Shown: piece by piece, positions 1 through 7,405 of the stretch
Numbering within the stretch: position 1 is the first letter of the stretch
How the letters are laid out: each line of letters opens with the position of its first letter
IMG/VR virus record: IMGVR_UViG_3300042332_000866
Location: 1 to 64,000 of that record
Length of the DNA stretch: 64,000 nt
Source of the DNA: a virus
Strand: one strand, 5' to 3'
The notes under the pieces: generated by a model
Told to the model about the DNA's origin: nothing
Seen by the model: only the letters and a program-made list of their open reading frames with translations
Databases searched by the model: none
Position numbers and translations under genes: made by a program

Positions 1-493
1 AGATCACGTGGTCCATCTCGACAAGCATCTCCAAAGGCTCTACGAAGTCAACACTCAGCTTACCGAGATGCAGATCGAGCTGCGTCCAGCCATCGACCAG
101 ATGCAACCTATCTGGGAGCACAGCATCAACGACCACTTGCCGATGGTGAACCAGATGAACCCCGACTACAAGCGGTTCAAAGAAGCCCTGCAACAGCTTG
201 GAGAACTCATCAAGAACTCCCGCAAGCACCTCGACGCCGAGGACAAACGTGCTGCGGAGGAGGCAGGCCAAGCCGAGACCGAACTGTATGGCGGTACGCA
301 ACCCGGCCTGTTCGCAGCCGCCGTCGATGCCAACGCCCGAGCCGCCCAGAAAGACATGGTCGAGATCGAAAAAACCCGTGCTCAGATCCAAATGGACCAG
401 CAGCGTCACGCACAGGAGATGGCCGCTACCGACGTTCGCCTGGCTCTTGAGGTCGAGAAAGCCAAGCAGCAGAAAAACAAACCACAGGCTTGA
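1..493 (+). CDS. Portal protein, C-terminal fragment (5' truncated by window edge)
   Basis: The reading frame is open from base 2 with no stop before the window edge, and the first residues (DHVVHLDKHLQRL) read like the middle of a protein, so the GTG at base 8 is not a real start. The segment is almost wholly helical and charged, with a Q/K/E-rich coiled coil in its last 70 residues, as in C-terminal barrel and crown regions of phage portals. A portal N-terminus leaves the right window end at 63582, so the two pieces are probably one gene on a circular or permuted molecule. The assignment rests on that arrangement and on the scaffold and capsid genes that follow. It could instead be another head protein. 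Confidence 0.6.
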   Translation, partial: DHVVHLDKHLQRLYEVNTQLTEMQIELRPAIDQMQPIWEHSINDHLPMVNQMNPDYKRFKEALQQLGELIKNSRKHLDAEDKRAAEEAGQAETELYGGTQPGLFAAAVDANARAAQKDMVEIEKTRAQIQMDQQRHAQEMAATDVRLALEVEKAKQQKNKPQA

Positions 494-527
494 CGTATTG
501 GCGGATATTCGGTAAACTGAAAGTGAA

Positions 528-887
528 ATGATTTCCACCTCCCTTCCCGACAGCGACGAGCTTCGCCGTTTCCGTAAAAACGAGAACGCTGTAGCTCGTT
601 TAGCCGAGCTTCTGAGCGACCCAGTCATGCGCCAAGCTATCGACATTGTGGCGAGACTGGCGATTCCGAGAGCACTTCCAGACTCAGCAGCAGGTCTTCA
701 CCCAGATACCAACACAGCGCACCACATGCACATGCTTATTGGTATCAGCCAGGCTATCAGCAAAATTCAGAAGATGACGACACCGATCTTGCAGGGGCAA
801 CTCGACGACGAGGACGAGATCCACCGTGAAGAGTTCCAAGACTACGCGGACAAGATCACCAAAATGAACATCATCAAACCTTCCTAA
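528..887 (+). CDS. Small helical head-region protein, unknown function
   Basis: This 119-residue protein has no motif I recognise. It is mostly helical, with a histidine/methionine cluster near residue 65 and an acidic stretch near residue 92. It lies between the portal and the scaffold-like gene, with only 3 bases before the next start, so it is probably translated with the head genes. Portal, small helical protein, scaffold, capsid is a common podovirus-like order; a packaging accessory role is inference. No good Shine-Dalgarno sequence precedes the ATG. Confidence 0.75.
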   Translation: MISTSLPDSDELRRFRKNENAVARLAELLSDPVMRQAIDIVARLAIPRALPDSAAGLHPDTNTAHHMHMLIGISQAISKIQKMTTPILQGQLDDEDEIHREEFQDYADKITKMNIIKPS

Positions 888-890
888 CTT

Positions 891-2114
891 ATGCCAGAAG
901 CACCCACAGCCCCAGCACCTGCGCCATCCGCGCCTTCGTCACCACAACAAGCCCCAGCCGCGCCTACAGGGCCGTCCAACGGAATGGATTTGATGGCGAA
1001 ACTGTCGAATCTTGGCCCAAAACCCGGATCTCAGCCTGAAAAACCACAGGAACCGACGAAAAAAGCAGCTAATTCCCCTGCTTCTGACCATAAAAAGGCA
1101 GAAACCAAGCCTGCTGAGTCGAAAAATCCTTTCGATCTGGACGTGGTATCGACGGAGGAGCCTAAAACTGAAGTCAAAACCGTTGAGGAGAATGCTCCAC
1201 AGGAACTGAAGCCTGAAGCTCAGACCAAGTGGAAAGAACTGAAGTCCAAAGCCACGGAACTCGACCAGATCAAGCCGGAGTATGAGGCTTTGAAGGCCGA
1301 AGTCGCCAAGCTCAAGGAGACCCCTAACAAGCTACCTCCTGAAATCGAGTCCGAAATGACCGAGTTGAAGCGTTTCAAAGCCGCCTACGACGTAGAGAAC
1401 ACTCCAGAGTACCAAAGCTCCGTGCTTCAACCCTACGAGAAGAACATGGGACGCATTGCTGAGGTGGCCGACTTCGCAGGCGTTCCGATGGAGCGACTTG
1501 AAGCCGCTTTGAAGGAAAGCAACACCCTTGCTCGCGCCCGAGCCATCAAAGTAGCTCTCGAATCCAACTTAGAAGGCCCGGAAATCTCCTCAGAAGAGAT
1601 TGGCATCGTCGTCAGAGCCGCAGACGAGCTTCACGCCAACGTGTTTCCCAAGGATCGCGAACTTCGTGACAAAGCCTTGGAGATCCAGAACTCGTTGAAA
1701 GGCCAACAGGAAACGCTGACAGCCAAACAACAAGAAGCCCGTGAACAGACGCTCCAGACTTCCGCATCAGAGCTTTACTCGGTCATGGAAGCCAAACTCA
1801 AACCGATGGGTATCTTCAATAATCAGGATCTTGTCGAAGCCTTGAAGACGGCTCGACCAGCCGACCCTTCTAAAGAACCGATGACGGCAGTCGGCCAAGC
1901 GATGTCAGCGAAGCTGGTGCCTGTGCTTGTCGGTGAATACAACAAACTCGCTACCCAACTCAAAGAAGCTAAGGCCGCTCTCCGTGCCCGTGGCGAAGCC
2001 GGAGCAGGCCCAGGCGAAGGCGGTCGTCAGTCTGAGATCAAAAAGACTTCCGAAGAACCGGACGAAGGTCGCTCGCTGATGAGCGGTCTGAGTGGACTGC
2101 TTCGCAGACCATAA
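891..2114 (+). CDS. Putative capsid scaffolding protein
   Basis: The 407-residue protein starts with a Pro/Ala/Lys-rich disordered region (about residues 1-110), followed by long charged helices likely to form coiled coils (about 110-170 and 260-350), and ends in a short basic tail (LRRP). This composition and its place directly upstream of the tRNA island and the major capsid gene fit an internal scaffolding protein, which guides procapsid assembly and is then removed. No protease domain is visible. A strong hairpin with a T-run follows the stop. The function is inferred from composition and synteny. Confidence 0.7.
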   Translation: MPEAPTAPAPAPSAPSSPQQAPAAPTGPSNGMDLMAKLSNLGPKPGSQPEKPQEPTKKAANSPASDHKKAETKPAESKNPFDLDVVSTEEPKTEVKTVEENAPQELKPEAQTKWKELKSKATELDQIKPEYEALKAEVAKLKETPNKLPPEIESEMTELKRFKAAYDVENTPEYQSSVLQPYEKNMGRIAEVADFAGVPMERLEAALKESNTLARARAIKVALESNLEGPEISSEEIGIVVRAADELHANVFPKDRELRDKALEIQNSLKGQQETLTAKQQEAREQTLQTSASELYSVMEAKLKPMGIFNNQDLVEALKTARPADPSKEPMTAVGQAMSAKLVPVLVGEYNKLATQLKEAKAALRARGEAGAGPGEGGRQSEIKKTSEEPDEGRSLMSGLSGLLRRP

Positions 2115-2135
2115 AACTGTCCGTGTGTTGTTCAG

Positions 2136-2173
2136 AGCCTCGTTGCGAGAAATTGCAGCGAGGCTTCTTTTTG
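2136..2173 (+). terminator. Rho-independent terminator after scaffold gene
   Basis: An 11-bp stem with one G-U-type pair (AGCCTCGTTGC, 2136-2146, with its complement 2155-2165) and an 8-base loop is followed by TCTTTTTG. It lies 20 bases after the scaffold stop and separates the scaffold unit from the tRNA island. Confidence 0.8.
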
Positions 2174-2213
2174 TACTTGAACAAAGCTCAAAATGTATTA
2201 GCGTTTAAAGGTT

Positions 2214-2282
2214 AGAGGAAACGTTGGTGCAAATCCAACCGGGACCGATTGGTCGCGTCGTCTAGCTAGTTAGGACACCTCC
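2214..2282 (+). tRNA. Candidate circularly permuted tRNA (3' half before 5' half) or tRNA relic
   Basis: Reading left to right, the parts of a tRNA appear in permuted order: anticodon 3' strand AGAGG (2214-2218), AAAC, T-arm GTTGG-TGCAAAT-CCAAC (2223-2239), acceptor 3' strand CGGGACC (2240-2246), GATT, acceptor 5' strand GGTCGCG (2251-2257), TC, D-arm GTC-loop-GAC (2260-2276), A, and anticodon 5' strand CCTCC (2278-2282). The acceptor halves pair at 6 of 7 positions and the anticodon halves at 4 of 5. The D-arm resembles tRNA-Glu. Cautions: the T-loop has G where U55 is expected, the D-loop lacks the GG pair, and no anticodon can be assigned. Two unrelated tRNA halves brought together by deletion is the alternative. 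Confidence 0.4.
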
Positions 2283-2323
2283 ATTTTTTATCCATGAAAT
2301 TCAGTTTCCATTTCCGACCGACT

Positions 2324-2346
2324 AACCCCTGATGGGGTTGTTTGTG
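2324..2346 (+). terminator. Short GC hairpin between tRNA elements
   Basis: AACCCC (2324-2329), a TGAT loop and GGGGTT (2334-2339) form a 6-bp hairpin followed by a T-rich run. It may be a weak terminator or a processing signal between the permuted tRNA candidate and tRNA-Pro. Confidence 0.4.
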
Positions 2347-2351
2347 TTAAT

Positions 2352-2428
2352 CGGGTGGTAGCTCAGCTTGGTAGAGTACGGCGCTTGGAACGCTGTGGTC
2401 GTCGGTTCAAATCCGGCTCACCCGACCA
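2352..2428 (+). tRNA. tRNA-Pro (anticodon TGG), CCA encoded
   Basis: A complete cloverleaf can be folded by eye: acceptor CGGGTGG/TCACCCG (last pair G-U), D-arm GCTC/GAGT, anticodon stem CGGCG/CGCTG with loop CTTGGAA, T-arm GTCGG-TTCAAAT-CCGGC, discriminator A and an encoded CCA at 2426-2428. Anticodon TGG reads proline CCA and other CCN codons. The gene sits among late structural genes between scaffold and capsid. Confidence 0.93.
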
Positions 2429-2541
2429 AATTTGCATAGGTTAGAAACCAGTATCACGCGGCAGTCTTTCGATAGGTGGCAGTCGTGCTCTGTTGAGTTT
2501 CTCAATACCATAAATATCTCACCACACTGAAAGCACCCAGC

Positions 2542-2600
2542 GGTGACAGAGACCCCGTCACCCCATAGAAAAGCCGCACACTGCCAAGTGCGGTCTTTTT
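2542..2600 (+). terminator. Double hairpin terminator downstream of tRNA-Pro
   Basis: A first hairpin (GGTGAC 2542-2547 with GTCACC 2557-2562) is followed by CCGCAC (2574-2579) paired with GTGCGG (2588-2593) and then TCTTTTTATTT. The second has the form of a rho-independent terminator closing the tRNA transcript ahead of the capsid promoter region. Confidence 0.7.
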
Positions 2601-2616
2601 ATTTGTAATTTTGTTG

Positions 2617-2846
2617 TTGACTATCTTCAACACCTGTTACAAACTGCCGACGAGCATAAACCCGCAGCCTGCGGTTAGACCCAGCTCAGTCTGAGGTAAG
2701 GCACAATTCAAAGAGCGTTTTCATAGTTGGGTAGCTCCCCGACGCAAGCATCGAGACTTTCCGGTCTCTGTTCTGTGTCGGCCTCTTACGAGAGCACCCA
2801 AAGCAGCAGGGACGGATAAAACCCAAATCCACCCCCCACTACTACT
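2617..2846 (+). promoter_or_regulatory. Candidate promoter and long structured leader of the major capsid gene
   Basis: TTGACT (2617-2622) lies 15 bases before TGTTACAAA (extended -10-like, TACAAA 2638-2643). The spacing is shorter than ideal, so the call is tentative. The roughly 190 bases to the capsid ATG contain small hairpins (CGCAG/CTGCG near 2672; GAGAC/GTCTC near 2752) and no ORF that looks real. There is no Shine-Dalgarno sequence before the ATG, which follows a C/A/T-rich run. Confidence 0.35.
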
Positions 2847-4025
2847 ATGGCTGACAACATCAATCAGATGTTCGCTGAAGACGCTTCTCGCATCCAAGGC
2901 GACGTTTACTTCATTCAACGTGACCAAGGTCGCGTTTCTGCACTCATCAAGAAGGACACCCTGCCAGAAGGCATGGGCCACAACTTCACCACTCCTGTCG
3001 TCCAGCGCTCCAATCGCACTGGCGGATCTGGCTGGGTAGAAGTAGCTGACCCTACTGGCGCAGAAAACAACTGCGTTCCTTCCCCTGGCACCACGACCTC
3101 TGCTATTGACCTCCTTAGCTGGACGGCCAGCAAGCGCGTCGAGCGTTCGGACACCATCTGTCTTGACGACGCATGGGCCGCTTACGACTTCGGCGAACAG
3201 GTCATGCGCAAACGTGAAGAGTTCGTCAACACCATCGTTGACCTCTGGGAAGACCGCGACAAAGACCGCTTCTTCCACTACGCAGGCCACAAAATCGTCT
3301 TCAACAGCTCTCTGACTGAAGGCAACTCCACCACGATGCCCGCCACGGCAGCTACCTCCCAGATCACTCAAGGTCTGCTTGATAGTATCCGCAGCCGCGC
3401 CATCCGTGACGGTGCCGGACGTGAGCCTTACGCCATGAAGAACGGTGCTCCGCTTCTGCCCCTCATCCTCTCCGATGAAGCACAGCGCACACTGCTCCTC
3501 AACGACGCTTCTATCCGCAGCGACTTCAACTTCGCTGAAATGGGTAAAGGCTCTGAAGGTTCCAAGATCCTCCAGCGCTGGGGCGTTGACACCGGATACG
3601 GTGGCTACCTCCACATCATCGACACAAAGATGCCTCGCTACAACTTCACTGGTGGAGCCTGGGTCGAAGTGCCTTTCTACACCACTGCTGCTGCCACCAT
3701 CGGCACGAAGCTCGTCCTCAACCCAGCTTACCTCACAGCTGAATACGAAGACGCTTATGTCTGGCATCCAGACGTGGTGCATCGCATGGTTCCGAAGACC
3801 CGCACCACCGTCGGTGCCGACACCCGTTTCGGCGGATTCGACTACAACGGCACGGTCAAATGGACCAACATCCCAAGCCTCGACAACAACCCTCTGGAGA
3901 ACCAAGGCCAGTGGTTTGCACAGCTCTACGCTGCCTACAAACCAATCAAGGTTCAATACGGTTACGTCATCCGCTTCAAGCGCTGCCCGAACATCGTAAC
4001 CAGCCCTTGCCCTAGCTACGCATAA
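2847..4025 (+). CDS. Putative major capsid protein
   Basis: This 392-residue protein follows the scaffold candidate, has its own leader, and is closed by a very strong terminator, as expected for the most abundant late protein. It has the look of HK97-fold or N4 gp56-like capsid proteins: an N-terminal helical arm, an early Gly/Ser/Thr-rich loop (about residues 40-80), a central helix with WEDRDKDRF (about 133-141), and a beta-rich C-terminal half with a conserved-looking WHPDVVHRM segment (about 309-317). It has no signal peptide or membrane segment. The long open frame on the opposite strand is its shadow. The family assignment was made by eye. Confidence 0.82.
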   Translation: MADNINQMFAEDASRIQGDVYFIQRDQGRVSALIKKDTLPEGMGHNFTTPVVQRSNRTGGSGWVEVADPTGAENNCVPSPGTTTSAIDLLSWTASKRVERSDTICLDDAWAAYDFGEQVMRKREEFVNTIVDLWEDRDKDRFFHYAGHKIVFNSSLTEGNSTTMPATAATSQITQGLLDSIRSRAIRDGAGREPYAMKNGAPLLPLILSDEAQRTLLLNDASIRSDFNFAEMGKGSEGSKILQRWGVDTGYGGYLHIIDTKMPRYNFTGGAWVEVPFYTTAAATIGTKLVLNPAYLTAEYEDAYVWHPDVVHRMVPKTRTTVGADTRFGGFDYNGTVKWTNIPSLDNNPLENQGQWFAQLYAAYKPIKVQYGYVIRFKRCPNIVTSPCPSYA

Positions 4026-4044
4026 GTGCTAGGTAGGTAACACC

Positions 4045-4085
4045 CCTCGGGCGGAGCTTAAACTCTCCGCCCGAGGTTTCCTCTT
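4045..4085 (+). terminator. Strong terminator after capsid gene
   Basis: A perfect 12-bp GC-rich stem (CCTCGGGCGGAG, 4045-4056, with its complement 4065-4076) and an 8-base loop are followed by TTTCCTCTT. It closes the capsid transcript and may lower expression of the following fibre genes. Confidence 0.85.
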
Positions 4086-4092
4086 AAATACT

Positions 4093-4398
4093 ATGGAAGA
4101 TCTACCACCAGCTATGTCGATGGACGAAGAAGTCGAGGACGAGTTCTCCTTCAACGTACCACAAAACTTCTCTCCACCTGAAGGCTACGAAGAAGGCAAG
4201 CCCTTCGAGATGGTAGCCTCCCTGACCATGGAGAATGGCCGTCTCAAAATTAATTCACTCAACGGCGCGAAGCTCGCGGATGAAGAGGCCGAAGAGGAAG
4301 ATGAGACTGAAGAAGACGAGGCTGAGGTCGCTGAAGAAGCACCGATGATGCCCGACGGCGGCGAAAGTCTGATGAAAGCCCTTGGAACTCTTGGATAA
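4093..4398 (+). CDS. Small acidic protein, unknown function
   Basis: The 101-residue protein is very rich in Glu and Asp, with an acidic block at about residues 62-82 (EEAEEEDETEEDEAE). Similar small acidic proteins sit just after capsid genes in other phages, but no function can be read from the sequence. Its stop and the next start overlap as TAATG, suggesting coupled translation. Confidence 0.7.
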   Translation: MEDLPPAMSMDEEVEDEFSFNVPQNFSPPEGYEEGKPFEMVASLTMENGRLKINSLNGAKLADEEAEEEDETEEDEAEVAEEAPMMPDGGESLMKALGTLG

Positions 4399-4640
4399 TG
4401 ACTGTTTCACCATACGCATCCCAAGCTAAAATATCTGCCGCTTTGGCAGTCATTGGGTTGTCGTATATGCCGCAGACCAGACAACAGTTGTTACAAGCAG
4501 TTGCTCTCGCTTTTGCTAACAGAAATGCAGGTGGCGGAGATCCCCAAACTAATGTGTATAATGCCCTTGGGGGGTCGCCACTTGCTTCAAATGACCAAGC
4601 TCTTTTACAGCAAAATTTAGTACTCGCGGCTACGACATGA
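4398..4640 (+). CDS. Short fibre-anchor-like paralogue 1
   Basis: This 80-residue protein shares its N-terminal module with the next two genes: an SPYASQAK start, an Ala-rich helix and a QQLLQA helix near residue 30. After about residue 40 it has a short Asn/Gly region. It appears to be a stand-alone copy of a fibre N-terminal attachment module, the least conserved of the three. It overlaps its neighbours by 1 and 4 bases. Confidence 0.7.
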   Translation: MTVSPYASQAKISAALAVIGLSYMPQTRQQLLQAVALAFANRNAGGGDPQTNVYNALGGSPLASNDQALLQQNLVLAATT

Positions 4641-4873
4641 CAAGCTCCCCATACGCATCCGAGGCTAAAATAGACGAAGCTCTTGCAGCTATCGGAGCTG
4701 AACTTATAGGGCAAACGGAGCAGCAGCTACTTCAACAACTCGTCGTAGCCGCAGTCGTAGGGGCAGGATCAACTGTTAATACAGGCACTAAATTTGATGG
4801 CGGAATAGGCGGTAACTCATATACTGTAGATGAGGTTGTAAAAGCGCTTAAAGATCTAAGCCTGTTAGTATAA
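4637..4873 (+). CDS. Short fibre-anchor-like paralogue 2
   Basis: The 78-residue protein begins with SPYASEAKI and then follows AIGAELIGQTEQQLLQQL, nearly identical to the first 40 residues of the large glycine-rich fibre that follows. Its C-terminus is a short unique tail. It looks like a duplicated fibre base module carrying a different or no distal part. It overlaps the previous gene by ATGA. Confidence 0.75.
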   Translation: MTSSPYASEAKIDEALAAIGAELIGQTEQQLLQQLVVAAVVGAGSTVNTGTKFDGGIGGNSYTVDEVVKALKDLSLLV

Positions 4874-4890
4874 ACAAATTAAGAATCACT

Positions 4891-6339
4891 ATGAGCGTCT
4901 CCCCTTACGCATCCGAAGCAAAAGTAAACCAAGCTCTTACGGCTATTGGAGCTGAGTTAATCGGTCGAAATGAACAGCAGCTTCTTCAACAGCTAGTCGT
5001 AGCTGCGGCTACAGCGTCTGGAGGCGGTGGGGGAGGCTCAGTCGCTTTTTCGGCAATCACAGGGAGCCCTACAGATAACACCAATCTAGCCGCAGCGCTA
5101 AATGCTAAACTTCCGATAGTTGATCCAAACGCAACAAACAGTTTAACGGTCACGGGTATTGGTGAAGGGGAGTCCCCCATCTTCGCCCTCGTCACACCAA
5201 GAGCAGGCAGCGACGACATTTCAAGGTATTTGCCTAGCCAAGCTCCTGGTATTTCTGAATTCGTGAGTCCCGCAGAGAGCGGAACACTGCTTACTAACAA
5301 CTCAATTATTCAAGGCACGCAGTTAGCTGACACAACGGTTCCCACCGCAAAACTGGAAAACCCAGGCATCGAGATTAACGGGGTGGGAGTTAATCTAGGC
5401 GGGTCGATTACTGTCACAGCTAACTTGCCTACTGGGGGCACCACAGGTCAAATTTTAGCCAAACAATCCAACGCCGACGGCGATGCGGACTGGGAGACGC
5501 CACCTTCACTCGGGCCAGACGTGCGCGTTTACACAGCCGATGCAACGTGGGACAATCCAAGCCCGTCCACAGCTCGTCGCGTATTCGTTCGCCTCGTCGG
5601 CGGTGGTGGTGGAGGCGGATCAGGTCGCAAAGGCGTGGCAGGCGTTAACCGTTTTGGCGGTGGCGGTGCAGCCGCTGGCGCTGTTACTGAGTTTTGGACT
5701 TTAACAACAGAATTAGCCTCCACAAGACCTGTCACTATTGGTGCGGGCGGGATCGGTGGAACAGCAGTTACCACAGACAGCACGAATGGAAACTCCGGAA
5801 CGGCTGGTGGAGATACTAATTTTGCAGGGGTAACAGCTATCGGCGGCGCTTTTGGAGTAGGTGGAGGATCAAGCTCTGGCACTGCTGGAGCAACTACTGC
5901 TAACTCATGCGTATCTGGAGTCGCTGTTGCAAATAACGGCTCAGGTGGAGCAGGTGGCGCTGTTGCTGGCGCGGCAGGAACAACAGTTAATACCCTCACC
6001 CCAACTGGAGGCGGCGGAGGTGGTGGACTAGATACCTCAAACACTAACCGAGCTGGAGGCACTGGCGGCCCTATGGGTGCAGCGGCAATTATCACGCTCG
6101 CAGGCGGCACAGCCGGACTTTCTGGAGGCGGCAACGGCGGCAATGGCAACGATAACCGAGGCTCAGGCACAGGTGGCGGTGGTGGCGGCTCAAACAATCT
6201 AGGCGCAGGCGGAAGGGGCGGCAATGGCGGCGGTTTTGGCGCAGGCGGCGGCGGCGGTGCTGCTGGAACTAATATCGTCGGAGACTCTGGAGCTGGCGGA
6301 AATGGCGCCCAAGGTTACGCGCTCATTATTACTTACTAA
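4891..6339 (+). CDS. Glycine-rich tail fibre protein
   Basis: This 482-residue protein has the shared SPYASEAK anchor (residues 1-45), a central phage-fibre region containing NAKL and GGTTGQILAKQSNADGDADW (about 185-204), typical of fibre shafts, and a glycine-rich distal domain (about 225-482) beginning FVRLVGGGGGGGS. Such domains form the receptor-binding tips of many phage fibres by polyglycine-II packing. The glycine codons vary, so the repeat is kept at protein level. It forms a unit with the two short paralogues upstream. The proline-rich open frame on the opposite strand is a shadow. Confidence 0.85.
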   Translation: MSVSPYASEAKVNQALTAIGAELIGRNEQQLLQQLVVAAATASGGGGGGSVAFSAITGSPTDNTNLAAALNAKLPIVDPNATNSLTVTGIGEGESPIFALVTPRAGSDDISRYLPSQAPGISEFVSPAESGTLLTNNSIIQGTQLADTTVPTAKLENPGIEINGVGVNLGGSITVTANLPTGGTTGQILAKQSNADGDADWETPPSLGPDVRVYTADATWDNPSPSTARRVFVRLVGGGGGGGSGRKGVAGVNRFGGGGAAAGAVTEFWTLTTELASTRPVTIGAGGIGGTAVTTDSTNGNSGTAGGDTNFAGVTAIGGAFGVGGGSSSGTAGATTANSCVSGVAVANNGSGGAGGAVAGAAGTTVNTLTPTGGGGGGGLDTSNTNRAGGTGGPMGAAAIITLAGGTAGLSGGGNGGNGNDNRGSGTGGGGGGSNNLGAGGRGGNGGGFGAGGGGGAAGTNIVGDSGAGGNGAQGYALIITY

Positions 6340-6340
6340 T

Positions 6341-6730
6341 ATGAAACGAATCGCTCACATCGACGGAACCACGATCACCAATGTTTCTTTGGCACCTAAT
6401 GACGCGCCATTGGCACCGAATACCATGCTAGAAAGCGATGCTCTGGCTGCTGGTTATACTTACAAAAGCGCCACTGAAACACAGCCAGTCGTCGTTTCCA
6501 TGCGGAGCTTCCGTGAGGCTTGCGGACGGGAACTAACTTCAGAAATTAGTGCTTATATCGCCACCATTGAAGATCTCGATGAAAGGTTCAAAGCTCAGAA
6601 TGATTTTGAGTTTGCCGCCACAGTCTCCAGCGTTAATTTTCGTGTTTCGCAGATTGCATCAGCTTTGGGCAAGACTGAACCTGAGATTGACGAAGTGTTT
6701 GCTTTGGCTCAACAATTAGACGCTGCTTAA
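6341..6730 (+). CDS. Fibre-associated protein, unknown function
   Basis: The 129-residue product starts at the ATG directly after the fibre stop (one-base gap); a longer frame starting upstream inside the fibre gene is a shadow of the glycine repeats. It has no recognised motif. Its second half is helical and its N-terminus beta-like. The position right after a fibre suggests a chaperone, cap or fibre-assembly factor, as inference only. Confidence 0.7.
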   Translation: MKRIAHIDGTTITNVSLAPNDAPLAPNTMLESDALAAGYTYKSATETQPVVVSMRSFREACGRELTSEISAYIATIEDLDERFKAQNDFEFAATVSSVNFRVSQIASALGKTEPEIDEVFALAQQLDAA

Positions 6731-6733
6731 TTT

Positions 6734-6901
6734 ATGCAAGACAACCATGTCACTCCTTTCATCGGTTCACTAATTGCCTTTGCAAGCACGGTGACAAGCC
6801 TTGCGGAAATCGAAGTTTGGTTAAAGCTCAGTTCTCTTGCAGTCGGAACTCTAGCTGGTATATTAGGCTGCATTTCAGCAATCAAAAACCTGACTAAATG
6901 A
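6734..6901 (+). CDS. Small membrane protein, holin candidate 1
   Basis: This 55-residue protein has two hydrophobic segments (about residues 8-22 and 30-48) and a short basic C-terminus (KNLTK). Its size, topology and place at the head of the lysis genes fit a class II holin or antiholin. It ends by ATGA overlap with the next small membrane protein. Confidence 0.65.
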   Translation: MQDNHVTPFIGSLIAFASTVTSLAEIEVWLKLSSLAVGTLAGILGCISAIKNLTK

Positions 6902-7074
6902 AAGCATATCTACTCAAAAACTGGAAAACTTCACTTGTTGGCGTGTTCGCCATCCTCGCTGTGATTACCTCGACATGGCTGCCGCAATACAAAGACGAGC
7001 TTGAAACCGTCGCCGGAGTCCTTGCTGGTCTTGGTCTGCTTGCCGCAAAAGACAGCGACAAGACTGGAGTATGA
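6898..7074 (+). CDS. Small membrane protein, holin candidate 2
   Basis: The 58-residue protein starts with a positive N-terminus (KNWK), a hydrophobic helix (about 11-25), a turn with charged residues and a second Gly/Ala/Leu helix (about 36-50). The two-helix layout resembles small phage holins. It overlaps the genes on both sides by 4 bases. With the previous gene it could form a holin/antiholin pair. Confidence 0.65.
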   Translation: MKAYLLKNWKTSLVGVFAILAVITSTWLPQYKDELETVAGVLAGLGLLAAKDSDKTGV

Positions 7075-7295
7075 TAGGTATTATTGAACTGCTCAACCTG
7101 GCTTTGCGAGTCTGGCTGGCAGTCAATGCCTCGAAACCTTTTCAACGACTCCATGAAATTGATCGCGAAATACGCCGTTTGTCTATCGGCGCTAATGAGT
7201 CTGCTCTCTTGCAAATCGAAGCGCTCGACCGAGAGCGAAGAGTCCTTGATAAACTCGTCGGCACTCTACACACCGACCTCAGTAACAAGTCTTGA
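7071..7295 (+). CDS. Inner-membrane spanin-like protein (Rz-like)
   Basis: The 74-residue protein has an N-terminal membrane helix (about residues 2-20) followed by a charged heptad-like helix (about 26-66), the layout of an i-spanin anchored in the inner membrane. A lipoprotein is encoded within and beyond it in another frame from 7153, the classic Rz/Rz1 overlap. It is shorter than most i-spanins, so a minimal spanin is inferred. Confidence 0.6.
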   Translation: MIGIIELLNLALRVWLAVNASKPFQRLHEIDREIRRLSIGANESALLQIEALDRERRVLDKLVGTLHTDLSNKS

Positions 7296-7401
7296 GGGCG
7301 TCGAATATCAATTTGCTGAAGGACGCTGGAGAGGCACTGGCGAGCATCTTTATTCACAGGCCGCGTTCACTCGCGCCTTAACCATAGGAAGAGGCAAGTA
7401 A
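7153..7401 (+). CDS. Outer-membrane spanin lipoprotein (Rz1-like)
   Basis: Starting at the internal ATG, the product has a lipoprotein signal: a basic N-terminus (MKLIAK), a hydrophobic core and a lipobox ending LLSC (Cys at residue 20), with about 62 mature residues. The frame is also open upstream to 7084, but that start would bury the signal peptide. The first 143 bases overlap the i-spanin gene in a different frame. A lipoprotein spanin implies a host with an outer membrane. Confidence 0.65.
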   Translation: MKLIAKYAVCLSALMSLLSCKSKRSTESEESLINSSALYTPTSVTSLEGVEYQFAEGRWRGTGEHLYSQAAFTRALTIGRGK

Positions 7402-7405
7402 CACC

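Noticed and set aside
2721-3956. 411-codon open frame on the minus strand over the capsid gene
   Set aside because: Its composition (Val/Glu/Ala-rich, no motif) mirrors capsid codon bias on the other strand, and the capsid gene has full context and a terminator. Treated as a shadow.
5529-6224. Minus-strand proline-rich frame opposite the glycine-rich fibre
   Set aside because: GGC/GGT glycine codons read backwards as GCC/ACC-type Pro/Ala/Thr codons. It is a by-product of the repeat.
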